Origin: Nostoc sp. NMS9
GTDB taxonomy: Bacteria > Cyanobacteriota > Cyanobacteriia > Cyanobacteriales > Nostocaceae
Reading direction: 5' to 3'
NCBI RefSeq assembly: GCF_017114995.1
Contig: NZ_JABXKL010000090.1
Location: 1-51,560, forward strand
Length of the DNA stretch: 51,560 nucleotides
The notes beneath the pieces were generated by a model that saw nothing but the letters and a program-made list of their open reading frames with translations, ran no database searches and was not told the origin of the DNA. Shown here in pieces: positions 35,372 to 44,303 of the stretch. The first letter of the stretch is position 1. Every line of letters starts with the position of its first letter. The position numbers were made by a program, and so were the translations under genes.

Positions 35372-35650
35372 ATGAATCCAGAAAACGCAGAAACTTACAT
35401 AAACCATCCAACTTGGGGTTTACTCTACAAAATCTGTATGGTTGATGAGAACCAGGATTTGTTCACCACACTTTATGCCCAGCGCTTATTTTTTTTGGTG
35501 GCAAATGACGTTAAAGGTGTTAAATTCCAGTCTCTAGGACGTACTGAGGCGAGAATGATGTTGGAAAATCGCTTACGTACCCTGCGGCGCAGTGGGCATT
35601 CTCAGGAGTACGATCAGCTTCAGAGTGTTTTCCAGCGCACCTTCCAATGA
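35372..35650 (+). CDS. pipX: PipX, PII- and NtcA-interacting coactivator
   Basis: A 92-residue cyanobacterial regulator that binds the nitrogen regulator NtcA when 2-oxoglutarate is high, and PII when it is low. The Tudor-like N-terminal half reads ETYINHPTWGLLYKICMVDE, LFTTLYAQRLFFLVAND and VKFQSLGRTEARMMLENRLR. Two C-terminal helices end YDQLQSVFQRTFQ. Length and sequence are typical. Its stop overlaps the pipY start by four bases (ATGA at 35647-35650), so the pair is translationally coupled. Confidence 0.97.
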   Translation: MNPENAETYINHPTWGLLYKICMVDENQDLFTTLYAQRLFFLVANDVKGVKFQSLGRTEARMMLENRLRTLRRSGHSQEYDQLQSVFQRTFQ

Positions 35651-36315
35651 ACAGTTCGATTTCCGAACGTATTGTTACTATTCGTTCCTCACTACCAACT
35701 TCAGTCAAATTGATTGCTGTTAGCAAGCAAGTTTCTGCTCAGGCCATTCGGTCTGCATACAACGCAGGAATTCGTGATTTTGGGGAAAGTCGTATCCAAG
35801 AAGCTGCCAGCAAACAAGCCGAGTTGCAAGACTTACCGGATATTACCTGGCACTTTATTGGACATTTGCAAGGCAATAAAGCCAAAAAAGCCATCGAGCA
35901 ATTCTCTTGGATTCACTCCGTCGATAATTTGAAGCTGGCACAGCGCTTAGACCAATTGGCGCAACAGCTAGGAGTGAGTCCCCAGGTTTGTCTGCAAGTG
36001 AAAATTCTCCCCGATCCCAACAAGTCTGGTTGGAGTGTGCCAGAACTTTTGGCTGATTTACCCACACTCAATCAATACAAAAATTTACAAATTCAAGGTT
36101 TGATGACAATTCCGCCTTCAGGATTAAATGATTCCGAAATTCTCAGTGTGTTTAATCTCAATCGTGAGCTAGCAAAAGAAATCCAGGAGCAAAACTGGTC
36201 GCAGATTAAAATGCAGCATCTATCTATGGGTATGTCAGGCGACTACGAACTGGCAGTGGAAGCAGGCGCAACGATGGTACGATTAGGAACCATATTGTTT
36301 GGCGATCGCTCTTAG
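35647..36315 (+). CDS. pipY: PipY, YggS/PLPBP family PLP-binding protein
   Basis: A 222-residue pyridoxal-phosphate homeostasis protein. The PLP lysine lies in VKLIAVSKQVSAQAI, followed by DFGESRIQEAASKQ, WHFIGHLQGNKAKKAI, IHSVDNLKLAQRL, LQIQGLMTIPPSG and MQHLSMGMSGDYELAVEAGA with VRLGTILFGDR. It has no catalysis of its own known; loss alters PLP pools and toxin sensitivity. It is coupled to pipX as in most cyanobacteria. Confidence 0.96.
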   Translation: MNSSISERIVTIRSSLPTSVKLIAVSKQVSAQAIRSAYNAGIRDFGESRIQEAASKQAELQDLPDITWHFIGHLQGNKAKKAIEQFSWIHSVDNLKLAQRLDQLAQQLGVSPQVCLQVKILPDPNKSGWSVPELLADLPTLNQYKNLQIQGLMTIPPSGLNDSEILSVFNLNRELAKEIQEQNWSQIKMQHLSMGMSGDYELAVEAGATMVRLGTILFGDRS

Positions 36316-36682
36316 CCGATTAATCATCAGCCTTACTCTTCAGTATTAATAAAAGCTAAGGATTTGATGACAAGAATTTTGTAACAGACTGGTGCAATCG
36401 GAAACAAAGGATATAGTATTGACAAGAGCAATCGCCAAGAGAAAATGGGGTATAAAGAACTTTCCTTCGGATAAACCTTAGGATATAATCTTGACTCATT
36501 ATTATGTTTAGGCGATGCACAGACCTTTCCAATAAGTGTCAGTTCATCGCCAAAACCGGTAGTATGGGCTACAACTAGCAATACAGTTGCGGAAGTATCC
36601 ACCGATGTAGCGAGCGCTCCTATCTCAACTAATCCTCAGCCAAGTCAATACAGGCTATTCGCACCAGGAGAGTACACACACA
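36316..36682. other. Spacer upstream of sepF
   Basis: About 367 bases without a gene. TTGACA at 36419 and TTGACT at 36490 are -35-like, but no well-spaced -10 box stands out. A minus-strand frame (36333-36602) has no family features. Confidence 0.35.
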
Positions 36683-37288
36683 ATGAACAACATTTTTTCC
36701 AAACTCAGAGACTTTGTGGGTCTAAATGAGCAAGTAGAATACGAGTATTACGAAGAAGAACCAGAAACAGATAATAATAATTACCAAAATCTGTATCAGC
36801 AAGAAAATCCCCAACCAGCACCGCAAGAGAGTACAGCCGCTCAAAATCGACGCTGGCGGGAACCAGTGCCTACAATGGGAGATGATATGACAGCAGGTCA
36901 AAAGCCAATGGGGAATGTGATTGGTATGCCAGGAGCAATTAACGGAATTTCGGAAGTTTTAGTACTCGAACCACGCACCTTTGAAGAAATGCCCCAGGCA
37001 ATTCAAGCGTTGCGCGAACGCAAGTCAGTGGTATTAAATCTGACAATTATGGACCCAGATCAAGCTCAACGAGCAGTAGATTTTGTTGCAGGTGGTACTT
37101 ACGCACTAGATGGACATCAAGAGCGCATCGGTGAGAGCATCTTTTTGTTTACACCAAGTTGTGTCCAAGTTAGTACCCAAGGTGGCGTTCTTCATGAAGT
37201 ACCACAACCACCAGTACGTCCTTCTCGTCCGACAACAGGTACTCCAAATCAAACCTGGGGCAACGAAACTAACCGGATGGCACAATAA
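36683..37288 (+). CDS. sepF: Cell division protein SepF (Cdv2)
   Basis: A 201-residue FtsZ partner that helps tether and align the division ring. MNNIFSKLRDFVGLNEQVEY contains the N-terminal membrane-binding amphipathic helix. A disordered Gln/Pro/Asn-rich linker follows to about 95. The SepF core has EVLVLEPRTFEEMPQAIQAL, RKSVVLNLTIMDPDQAQRAV, DFVAGGTYALDGHQERIGES and IFLFTPSCVQVS. It lies between pipXY and proC, a conserved gene order in cyanobacteria. Confidence 0.96.
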   Translation: MNNIFSKLRDFVGLNEQVEYEYYEEEPETDNNNYQNLYQQENPQPAPQESTAAQNRRWREPVPTMGDDMTAGQKPMGNVIGMPGAINGISEVLVLEPRTFEEMPQAIQALRERKSVVLNLTIMDPDQAQRAVDFVAGGTYALDGHQERIGESIFLFTPSCVQVSTQGGVLHEVPQPPVRPSRPTTGTPNQTWGNETNRMAQ

Positions 37289-37296
37289 AGTTAAAT

Positions 37297-37411
37297 TAGT
37301 ATTTAGTCCTTTGTCCTTTGTCCTTTGTCATTTGTCCTGGGTTTTGCTCATGGTGACAAATGACAAATGACAAACGACTAATGACCAATGACTAATGACT
37401 AATGACTAATG
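37297..37411. repeat. TTTGTCC and AATGACT heptamer repeats before proC
   Basis: TCCTTTGTCC/TTTGTCATTTGTC units give way to ACAAATGACAAACGACTAAT and a run of AATGACT units. The final AATGACT unit supplies the ATG of proC at 37409. Similar arrays occur at 4790-4830 and 6797-6868. Confidence 0.75.
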
Positions 37412-38227
37412 ACTATAAAATTTGGCTTAATTGGTGGTGGGGTAATGGGAGAAGCACTCTTATCCCGCCTTATCGCGCGTGGAATTTATCAATCATCAGA
37501 AGTCATAGTTAGCGAACCGCTATCTTCACGCCTAGATTTTTTAAAACAGCAATACGGTGTTGCTGTGACGACAGATAATAGCCAGGTTTTCACCGAAGCA
37601 AAAGAAGTTCTATTTTTGGCAGTGAAACCGCAGGTATTTAGTGCGATCGCTCAAGAATTAGCAGATATTGATATTCTTAATAGAGAACATTCACCTCTAA
37701 TCATTTCTATTTTGGCGGGTGTGCCCTTGAGTCAGCTAGAAGCTGCATTTGTGCAATTGCCAGTGATTAGAGCAATGCCCAACACTCCGGCAACAGTGGG
37801 AGCAGGAGTTACTGCGATTTGTTTAGGTGCATATACCAATGCCAAGCATCACCAAATAGCACAGCAAGTTTTTTCTGCTGTGGGCGAAGTAGTGGAAGTG
37901 TCAGAAATGCTGATGGATGCAGTTACAGGGCTATCTGGTAGCGGCCCCGCTTACGTGGCGCTCGTGGTAGAAGCACTTGCAGATGGTGGAGTAGCCGCAG
38001 GTTTGCCTAGAGTAATTGCCAATCAACTAGCCTTGCAAACCGTACTGGGAACAGCGAAACTGTTGCAGGAAACCAAAATGCACCCAGCAGAACTCAAAGA
38101 TCGTGTTACTAGTCCCGGCGGTACAACCATTGCGGGAATTGCCAAGCTAGAACAGGCAGGATTTCGTTCCGCTTTAATTGAAGCAGTCAAAGCTGCCACA
38201 GAGCGATCGCAAGAGCTGGGAAAATGA
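37409..38227 (+). CDS. proC: Pyrroline-5-carboxylate reductase
   Basis: A 272-residue enzyme for the last step of proline synthesis. N-terminal Rossmann motif FGLIGGGVMGEALLSRL; AVKPQVFSAIAQELADI; VIRAMPNTPATVGAGVTAIC; then DAVTGLSGSGPAYVALVVEA and a dimerisation end VTSPGGTTIAGIAKLEQAGF with ERSQELGK. The start ATG is inside the AATGACT repeat array, so no ordinary ribosome-binding site is visible. It follows sepF by 120 bases. Confidence 0.97.
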   Translation: MTIKFGLIGGGVMGEALLSRLIARGIYQSSEVIVSEPLSSRLDFLKQQYGVAVTTDNSQVFTEAKEVLFLAVKPQVFSAIAQELADIDILNREHSPLIISILAGVPLSQLEAAFVQLPVIRAMPNTPATVGAGVTAICLGAYTNAKHHQIAQQVFSAVGEVVEVSEMLMDAVTGLSGSGPAYVALVVEALADGGVAAGLPRVIANQLALQTVLGTAKLLQETKMHPAELKDRVTSPGGTTIAGIAKLEQAGFRSALIEAVKAATERSQELGK

Positions 38228-38235
38228 GAAACTAG

Positions 38236-38335
38236 GGAATGGGGCATTGGGCATAGCGCATGGGGAATGGGGAATGAATAGTAGGTAGAATTTTGCAATA
38301 TCCAATGCCCAATGCCCAATGCCTAATGCCCAACG
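38236..38335. repeat. GGGGCATT / AATGCCC inverted repeats after proC
   Basis: GGGGCATTGGGCATAGCGC-type units facing CCAATGCCCAATGCCCAATG units across a short centre. They may form a terminator-like hairpin between proC and the helicase gene. Confidence 0.65.
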
Positions 38336-38372
38336 TTAGTATAGTAAACAATCTGGTTGCAAATGTGATTGA

Positions 38373-41048
38373 GTGAATTATCCTGCACCGTCTCCAGAAC
38401 TTGACTTAGGGTTTATATTTCCCTTTGAACTGGATCAGTTTCAAAAAGAAGCGATCGCGTCCCTGAACGCTGGACGCTCCGTAGTCGTATGCGCCCCCAC
38501 AGGTTCGGGTAAAACATTAGTCGGGGAATACGCCATTTATCGCGCCCTAGCGCGAGGAAAACGTGTATTTTATACTACTCCCCTTAAGGCGCTGTCGAAT
38601 CAAAAATTACGTGACTTTCGAGAAAAATTCGGGTTTGATCGAGTCGGACTGTTAACTGGAGATGCATCCATTAACAGGGATGCACCGATTTTGGTGATGA
38701 CCACAGAAATTTTCCGAAATATGCTCTATGGCACACCCATTGGGCAAATCGGCATCTCATTAGTAGACGTTGAAGCGGTGATACTTGATGAATGCCACTA
38801 CATGAACGATCGCCAGCGCGGTACAGTTTGGGAAGAATCAATCATCTATTGTCCCCGTGAAGTGCAACTGGCAGCCCTTTCAGCAACGGTTGCCAATAGC
38901 GATCAACTCACTGATTGGCTAAATCGCGTTCACGGGCCAACAGACCTAATTTACTCTGATTTTCGCCCAGTCCCCTTAGAATTTCACTTTTGCAATCCCA
39001 AAGGGTTATTTCCCCTGCTAAATGATAGCAAAACCAAAATCAATCCCCGGCTTCAAAAGAAAAAGGGGAAAGGGGGAGAAAGGGATAGGGGGAGAAATGG
39101 CAGACCTGAAGCTCCAGGCATAATTTATACCTTGAGCCAGTTAGAGCAACGGGATATGCTACCAGCAATTTACTTTATCTTCAGCCGCCGGGGATGTGAT
39201 AAAGCGGTAGCGGAAGTGGGTGATTTATGGCTGGTAAATAGTGAAGAGTCCCAAATTTTACGGGAACAGATTGATGACTTTTTAGCCCGTAATCCCGAAG
39301 CAGGGCGTTCTGGACAAATTGCACCCCTGTATCGCGGAATTGCTGCCCACCACGCTGGGATTTTACCTGCTTGGAAAGCACTGGTAGAAGAACTATTTCA
39401 GCAAGGGCTGATTAAAGTCGTATTTGCCACTGAGACACTAGCAGCGGGGATTAATATGCCCGCCCGGACAACGGTAATTTCTACCCTTTCAAAGCGGACT
39501 GACACCGGACACCGCCTGTTGAACGCTTCCGAATTTTTGCAAATGGCAGGACGAGCAGGCCGCCGGGGGATGGATAAACAAGGTCATGTGGTGACAGTCC
39601 AAACTCCCTTTGAAGGAGCCAAAGAAGCCGCGTATTTGGGAACATCCAAGCCAGACCCTCTAGTAAGCCAGTTTACGCCCAGTTATGGGATGGTACTCAA
39701 CTTGCTGCAAACCCATACCCTAGAGCAAACTAGGGAACTGATAGAGCGCAGTTTTGGGCAGTACATGGCGACCTTGCATTTACGGCCAGAATACGATGAG
39801 ATTGCCGAGTTGCAAACCCAATTAGCTCAACTTCATGAGCAAATCGCCGCAGTTAATGAAAATGAACTGGCTATTTATGAGAAATTGCGGCAACGCTTGA
39901 AGGTGGAACGCCAGATATTGAAAACCTTGCAAGAGCAAGCACAAGAAGACCGACAAGAAGAATTGGTGATGATGTTGGGCTTTGCAGTGTCAGGAACTCT
40001 GTTGAGTCTCAAGGGCAAAAATATCACAGTGTCTTCACCTGTAACCGCAGTTTTAGTGGGAAAATCACCTGGTTCTGGTCAAGCTCCTTACTTGGTATGC
40101 TTGGGGCACGATAACCGCTGGTATGTGGCAACGACAAGGGATGTAGTCGATTTGTATGCCGAACTGCCGCGAATTGAAGTGCCGCCTGATGTACTACCAC
40201 CGCCAGAGATGCCTTTGAAGCCAGGACAGTCTCGCCGTGGCAACGAAGAAAGCTTTGCGATCGCTGTGCGTATTCCCAATCCGATAGAATCTTTGCATCA
40301 AGCGCCAGAAGTAGCAGAACAACTCAGTCACGTTACCGCAGTCCAAGAGCAATTAGAAGCTCATCCCCTACATCAATCAGGCAATGCTGCAACGCTTTTC
40401 AAACGCCGGGCCCGCTATATCGAACTAGAAGCCGAACTCGAACAGTTGCAAGGGCAAGTAGAGCAACAATCACAACGTCATTGGGAAGAATTTCTCAATT
40501 TAATCGCCATTCTGCAACATTTTGACGCTTTGGATAACTTAGTCCCCACACAATTAGGGCAAATCGCTGCCGCCATTCGCGGGGAAAATGAATTGTGGCT
40601 GGGTTTAGTATTCGCTAGTGGTGAATTGGACAACTTAGATCCGCATCATCTAGCAGCAGCAGCAGCAGCTTTAGTGATGGAAACGCCCCGTCCAGATAGC
40701 AAGGTTAACTTTGACCTTAGTAATGAAGTGGCAGAAGCCTTGAAAAAATTGCGGGGAATCCGCCACCAAATGTTCCAACGACAACGGCGGTATAACGTAG
40801 CGCTGCCGATATGGTTGGAATTTGAGTTAATTGCCATAGTCGAACAATGGGCGCTGGGAATGGAGTGGATAGAACTCTGCGAGAACACTACCTTGGATGA
40901 AGGCGATGTAGTGAGAATTTTACGCCGGACTTTGGATTTATTGTCGCAGATACCCCACATTCCCCATTTGCGAGACTCTTTCCAGCGTAATGCCTATCGG
41001 GCGATGCAGTTGATTGATAGATTCCCTGTGAATGAGGTGGTTGAATAA
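38373..41048 (+). CDS. Ski2/Mtr4-like DEAD/DEAH-box RNA helicase
   Basis: An 891-residue helicase of the DSHCT class. Motif I VVCAPTGSGKTLVGE, Ia YTTPLKALSNQKLRD, II VILDECHYMNDRQRG, III AALSATVANSDQ, then the second RecA domain with FIFSRRGCDKAV, IAAHHAGILPAWKALVEELF, FATETLAAGINMPARTTV and FLQMAGRAGRRGMDKQG. The C-terminal helical DSHCT part ends QIPHIPHLRDSFQRNAYRAM. Start GTG 38373. A Lys/Gly/Arg-rich insert near residues 228-243 (KKKGKGGERDRGRNG) is purine repeat DNA placed between the RecA domains. Probably acts in RNA processing or decay. Confidence 0.93.
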   Translation: MNYPAPSPELDLGFIFPFELDQFQKEAIASLNAGRSVVVCAPTGSGKTLVGEYAIYRALARGKRVFYTTPLKALSNQKLRDFREKFGFDRVGLLTGDASINRDAPILVMTTEIFRNMLYGTPIGQIGISLVDVEAVILDECHYMNDRQRGTVWEESIIYCPREVQLAALSATVANSDQLTDWLNRVHGPTDLIYSDFRPVPLEFHFCNPKGLFPLLNDSKTKINPRLQKKKGKGGERDRGRNGRPEAPGIIYTLSQLEQRDMLPAIYFIFSRRGCDKAVAEVGDLWLVNSEESQILREQIDDFLARNPEAGRSGQIAPLYRGIAAHHAGILPAWKALVEELFQQGLIKVVFATETLAAGINMPARTTVISTLSKRTDTGHRLLNASEFLQMAGRAGRRGMDKQGHVVTVQTPFEGAKEAAYLGTSKPDPLVSQFTPSYGMVLNLLQTHTLEQTRELIERSFGQYMATLHLRPEYDEIAELQTQLAQLHEQIAAVNENELAIYEKLRQRLKVERQILKTLQEQAQEDRQEELVMMLGFAVSGTLLSLKGKNITVSSPVTAVLVGKSPGSGQAPYLVCLGHDNRWYVATTRDVVDLYAELPRIEVPPDVLPPPEMPLKPGQSRRGNEESFAIAVRIPNPIESLHQAPEVAEQLSHVTAVQEQLEAHPLHQSGNAATLFKRRARYIELEAELEQLQGQVEQQSQRHWEEFLNLIAILQHFDALDNLVPTQLGQIAAAIRGENELWLGLVFASGELDNLDPHHLAAAAAALVMETPRPDSKVNFDLSNEVAEALKKLRGIRHQMFQRQRRYNVALPIWLEFELIAIVEQWALGMEWIELCENTTLDEGDVVRILRRTLDLLSQIPHIPHLRDSFQRNAYRAMQLIDRFPVNEVVE

Positions 41049-41548
41049 ACAGGACGCTCTTACGCTTTTACACGGGGACGCACAGACAGCATTTAAAATA
41101 ATTCGTAATTGATAATGATGCTTGCGGACTCACTAACGTAATTCGTAATTGAATTCTTTACTACGAATTACAAATTAGCAATTAGCGCTCTTTTATGACT
41201 CTGATAAAAGAAAAAATGTAGGTTGGATTGAACAAAGTGAAACCTAACAAAACCAAGGATTTTTTGTGTTGGGTTTCGTTCCTCAAACGCCACTTGCTTC
41301 TCCCATCGCCCTTGGCGTCTCGTAGAGAAGGGGAGACGCTGCGCGTAGCTTGCTTCCCCGTAGGGGTACAAGTCGGGAAACCGCAAGGGCGCAGTGGCTC
41401 CCCAACCTACCCCTACTAATTACGAATTAGTACTTGTCTCCCCCTGCCCTTGTCCTATAAAGGTCAGTAGTTCAACTTGTATGAGTTTAAGAAACAGGTG
41501 ATAATTAATCTTAATAAGTTTTGGTTTGATTAATCTCTACCACCTACC
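41049..41548. other. Spacer with a dispersed palindromic repeat
   Basis: About 500 bases. The element GAGACGCTGCGCGTAGCTTG (41311-41370), the same family as at 8812-8885, lies here. Around it are AATTCGTAATT short repeats (41100-41190 and 41418-41428). No gene was recognised. Confidence 0.5.
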
Positions 41549-42641
41549 ATGACTATTACCATGACAGCGACGGAAGGAGGAGGCAGAAGCTGAGATGAAC
41601 AAGCTGCAAAACCCAGAGCCAGATGAGTTTATTTATCAAGTGCCTAGTTGGGAGGGTAAAGGATATGAGCGAGAGATTAAAGTGCATCCCAATCTCTCGC
41701 TTTGTATTACGGACATAGAATTTCACCATGACTTGCTAAGAAAAATTACTGAATGGGAACATCCCGTGCAATTTAAAGTTACCCTTTCAGGCAAAAGTCT
41801 AGACAAATACGGAGGACAGGTTGGGGAAGGATACACACTCATTTCTGGTAGCGGCGTGCAACGAACAAGGTTAGTGGCGACTCCAAAAGGTTAGTACACA
41901 AGTGTTGACATCGAGATGACACCTAATTTACTCAGAACCTTTTTCCCTACAGAGGATGGAGATATTTCTCCCCAGTTGAAGTTTCTCGTTAAGGGTAATG
42001 ATTGGCAGACATTAATTTACCCGTAAATTACAACCGCTATTCAAGGAGTAGCACAGCAAATCGTTAACTGTCCCTACCAAGGGATGATAAAGCGGATGTA
42101 TTTGCAGGCAAAGATCCAAGAATTAATGGCGTTGCAGTTAGCTCCCATTCTGGCACAGTCGGATGGACTGCAACCATACCCACGACTAAAGGCTCAAACC
42201 ATTGTCCGTATTCACCACGCTAGGGATATTTTGCTTTCCCGTCTGGAGAATCCGCCATTGATACCGGAATTGGCGCAACTTGTAGGAGTGAGCGATCGCA
42301 CTCTCGGTAATGGATTTAGAGAACTCTTTGGCACAACGGTGTTTGGTTATCTTACCAGTAAACGTATGGAACAAGCAGAGCAATTACTACGCTCTGGTAA
42401 GTTAACTGTGACTCAGGTTGCCAATTTAGTGGGTTATGCCCAACAAGGACACTTTGCGATCGCCTTCAAACGCAAGTTCGGCATTACACCAGTGAATGTT
42501 TGTCAGGGAAAAAAATATTTCCGACTCTTAATGCCATTTTGCGACTGTAATGCCGTTTTGGATATAGACCCACCCGCGATCGCTTCTCTATACTCAGCCA
42601 ATATTGCAATTAATAACATATGCAATAAGCATTTTAATTAA
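41549..42641 (+). pseudogene. AraC family (siderophore-type) regulator broken by in-frame stops
   Basis: The sequence is one decayed transcription factor. The start is ATG 41549 (MTITMTATE), and a frameshift near 41575 leads into MNKLQNPEPDEFIYQVPSWE. TAG at 41892-41894 interrupts the frame before VDIEMTPNLLRTFFPTEDGD and SPQLKFLVKGNDWQTLIYP. TAA at 42024-42026 precedes ITTAIQGVAQQIVNCPYQGM. The C-terminal HTH pair then reads PELAQLVGVSDRTLGNGFRE and VTQVANLVGYAQQGHFAIAF. The layout is that of PchR/AraC regulators of siderophore genes in Nostoc-type cyanobacteria. The part from 42084 could still be made as a 185-residue HTH protein from an internal ATG, but the sensor half is lost. Confidence 0.8.
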
Positions 42642-42659
42642 AACGGTGTGGGGAGCGGT

Positions 42660-43487
42660 ATGAAAAGTTGGCAGCCCAATATCTATCTATGGCTAGCAGC
42701 AACTGTGGTCGTAATTATCAGCACTTTGGTAACTCTACCTGCTTGGGCAGAAACGAAACTTGAGAATAGAGAGAAATTGTCTCAAAAAGCTATTGATAGT
42801 TTACTTCAACAAATAGATTCTTCTGCACTGAGCGATCGCCTTACAAACCGAGGGTATCAAAAAATCCGGCAACTGAGCGACTTAGAAACCTCCATCACCA
42901 GCGCTCAACAATTGCTAGTGCAGTTGCCCATACCGCAAACTTTCCCCCCTTACCAAGGGGGGAAACAGGGGGGTATTGTACAAATAACAGGGGTAAAAGC
43001 AAACCCTACAGAAAAAGGTGTGGAGGTAATTTTACAAACCACTCAAGGGGAAAAATTACAACTCATAAACCGCAGTGCTGGTAATAATTTTATTACCGAT
43101 ATTCCTAACACACAATTGAGTTTACCATCAGGCGAGGGTTTCACCTTCCGCTCGGAAAAACCTCTTACGGGAATTATTCAAATAACAGTCACAAACATTG
43201 ATTCAAATACTGTGCAAGTGACAGTGGTGGGTGAGAAAGCTTTGCCTACGGTTGAGTTATTTGATGATAATGCTGGGCTGGTTTTTGCGGTAGCATCTGC
43301 TGGAACAGCGACACAGCCACCACAGCAACCCCAAACACCGGAAGATCAACAAAAGCCAGTAAGCGAGACACCGCCAGAAGAACCAACAGCACAGCAGGAT
43401 AAGCCGATTGAGTTGGTGGTGACGGGGGAGCAAGATACGTATAATGTACCAGATTCGTCAACTGCCACTAAATTTAATAAACTATAG
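42660..43487 (+). pseudogene. TonB-dependent siderophore receptor, truncated after the AMIN domain
   Basis: Signal peptide LWLAATVVVIISTLVTLPAW ending at AWA. The region around residues 90-190 is an AMIN domain (QITGVKANPTEKGVEVILQT, LPSGEGFTFRSEKPLTGIIQ). It is followed by a Pro/Gln-rich linker and IELVVTGEQDTYNVPDSSTA, the TonB-box and start of the plug, where it stops at KL. The plug and 22-stranded barrel, 600 or more residues, are missing. It lies right after a broken AraC regulator of the type that controls such receptors. ATG 42660 is chosen for its GGGGAG ribosome-binding site. A CCCCCTTACCAAGGGGG palindrome (42943-42974) is inserted in frame. Confidence 0.8.
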
Positions 43488-43922
43488 GACTCCGATTTTA
43501 GTCTTGAAAAAATACTGAGACTAAAAAGCCCGTTTTATAAGAGTTTCATCTGAAATCCTGTTCAGAAATCAGATAGGATTCCTATACATTACCTTTATTT
43601 TTAATAGAAAGTCAGCGGGAAACTCCATCCCCTTCTAAGTGGAGAGGGATAGCCGCTCGCCGGCATAGGGCATTAGTGATTCTTCCCCATGCCCTATGCT
43701 CCATTCCCCATACCCAAAAACTCCACCCACAAGGGGATGGAGTTTTTCATTTGAGGGGGTTGGAAATAGTACTACAAACCGCCCTAACAATCAATTTACA
43801 TTTGACCAAATAATAGTAGTGGTACGTAGTTAAAAATGCTTTTTTGGTTTCGTATATCTTTTATACGTGATTAATCACGTGTATCTAACAAAAGTTATAG
43901 TCGCTATCAGCGCTATTCAATC
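43488..43922. other. Spacer with two inverted repeats after the receptor fragment
   Basis: About 435 bases. TTTTAGTCT and AGACTAAAA pair at 43496-43526. A second, larger pair is AACTCCATCCCCTT (43621-43644) with its complement AAGGGGATGGAGTT (43721-43744), ending in TTTTT. It may serve the convergent gene pair as terminator. GGGCAT repeat units lie between the arms. No gene. Confidence 0.6.
43621..43747. repeat. 24-base inverted repeat with T-run
   Basis: Arms 43621-43644 and 43721-43744 match at about 20 of 24 bases and enclose GGGCAT/ATGCCC repeats, so the whole can fold into a branched hairpin; TTTTT follows the right arm. Confidence 0.65.
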
Positions 43923-44303
43923 TTAGTACACCAAGTTTCCAGTACCCTGCAACTGACGCAAAGAATTTATACATAATGGACAGTCGCAACCAAATACCCT
44001 AATTGCAGCGTCGCTTTCCTCTTCAGTAAAGTTCAACATGGCAACATTCCGATCTGATACTGATGTGACAATAGTTGAGGAACTTGTAGAGGTATATGGG
44101 CGTTTTCTCTCCGAATCTCGAATGCACACAAAATCTTGTCCACCATGTGGGTTAGTAATACAGGTACGACCGTCTTGTGTGTGCAATAATCTCTGTGTAA
44201 TGCTACCACTAGCATGGGCAGGATGAAATGCCACCAGCGTAGACATCATCGACACAAAAATTGAGGAACTGGAAAGCAAATTCAGAAGAATTTTTTTGTT
44301 CAT
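43923..44303 (-). CDS. Small secreted hypothetical protein
   Basis: A 126-residue protein. It begins with a signal peptide, NLLSSSSIFVSMMSTLVAFH then HAS, and the mature part has six Cys in two groups: CITNPHGGQDFVC and FGCDCPLCINSLRQL. The GCDCPLCINSLRQLQG end could bind a metal or form disulfides. It also has a Ser/Thr-rich middle. No family was recognised. It is convergent with the receptor fragment and lies upstream, divergently, of the metal ATPase, so a metal link is possible but not shown. Confidence 0.55.
   Translation of the reverse strand: MNKKILLNLLSSSSIFVSMMSTLVAFHPAHASGSITQRLLHTQDGRTCITNPHGGQDFVCIRDSERKRPYTSTSSSTIVTSVSDRNVAMLNFTEEESDAAIRVFGCDCPLCINSLRQLQGTGNLVY

Noticed and set aside
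41228..41419. Open frame across the palindromic repeat after the helicase
   Set aside because: It is coding-shaped only because of the repeat, with no family.
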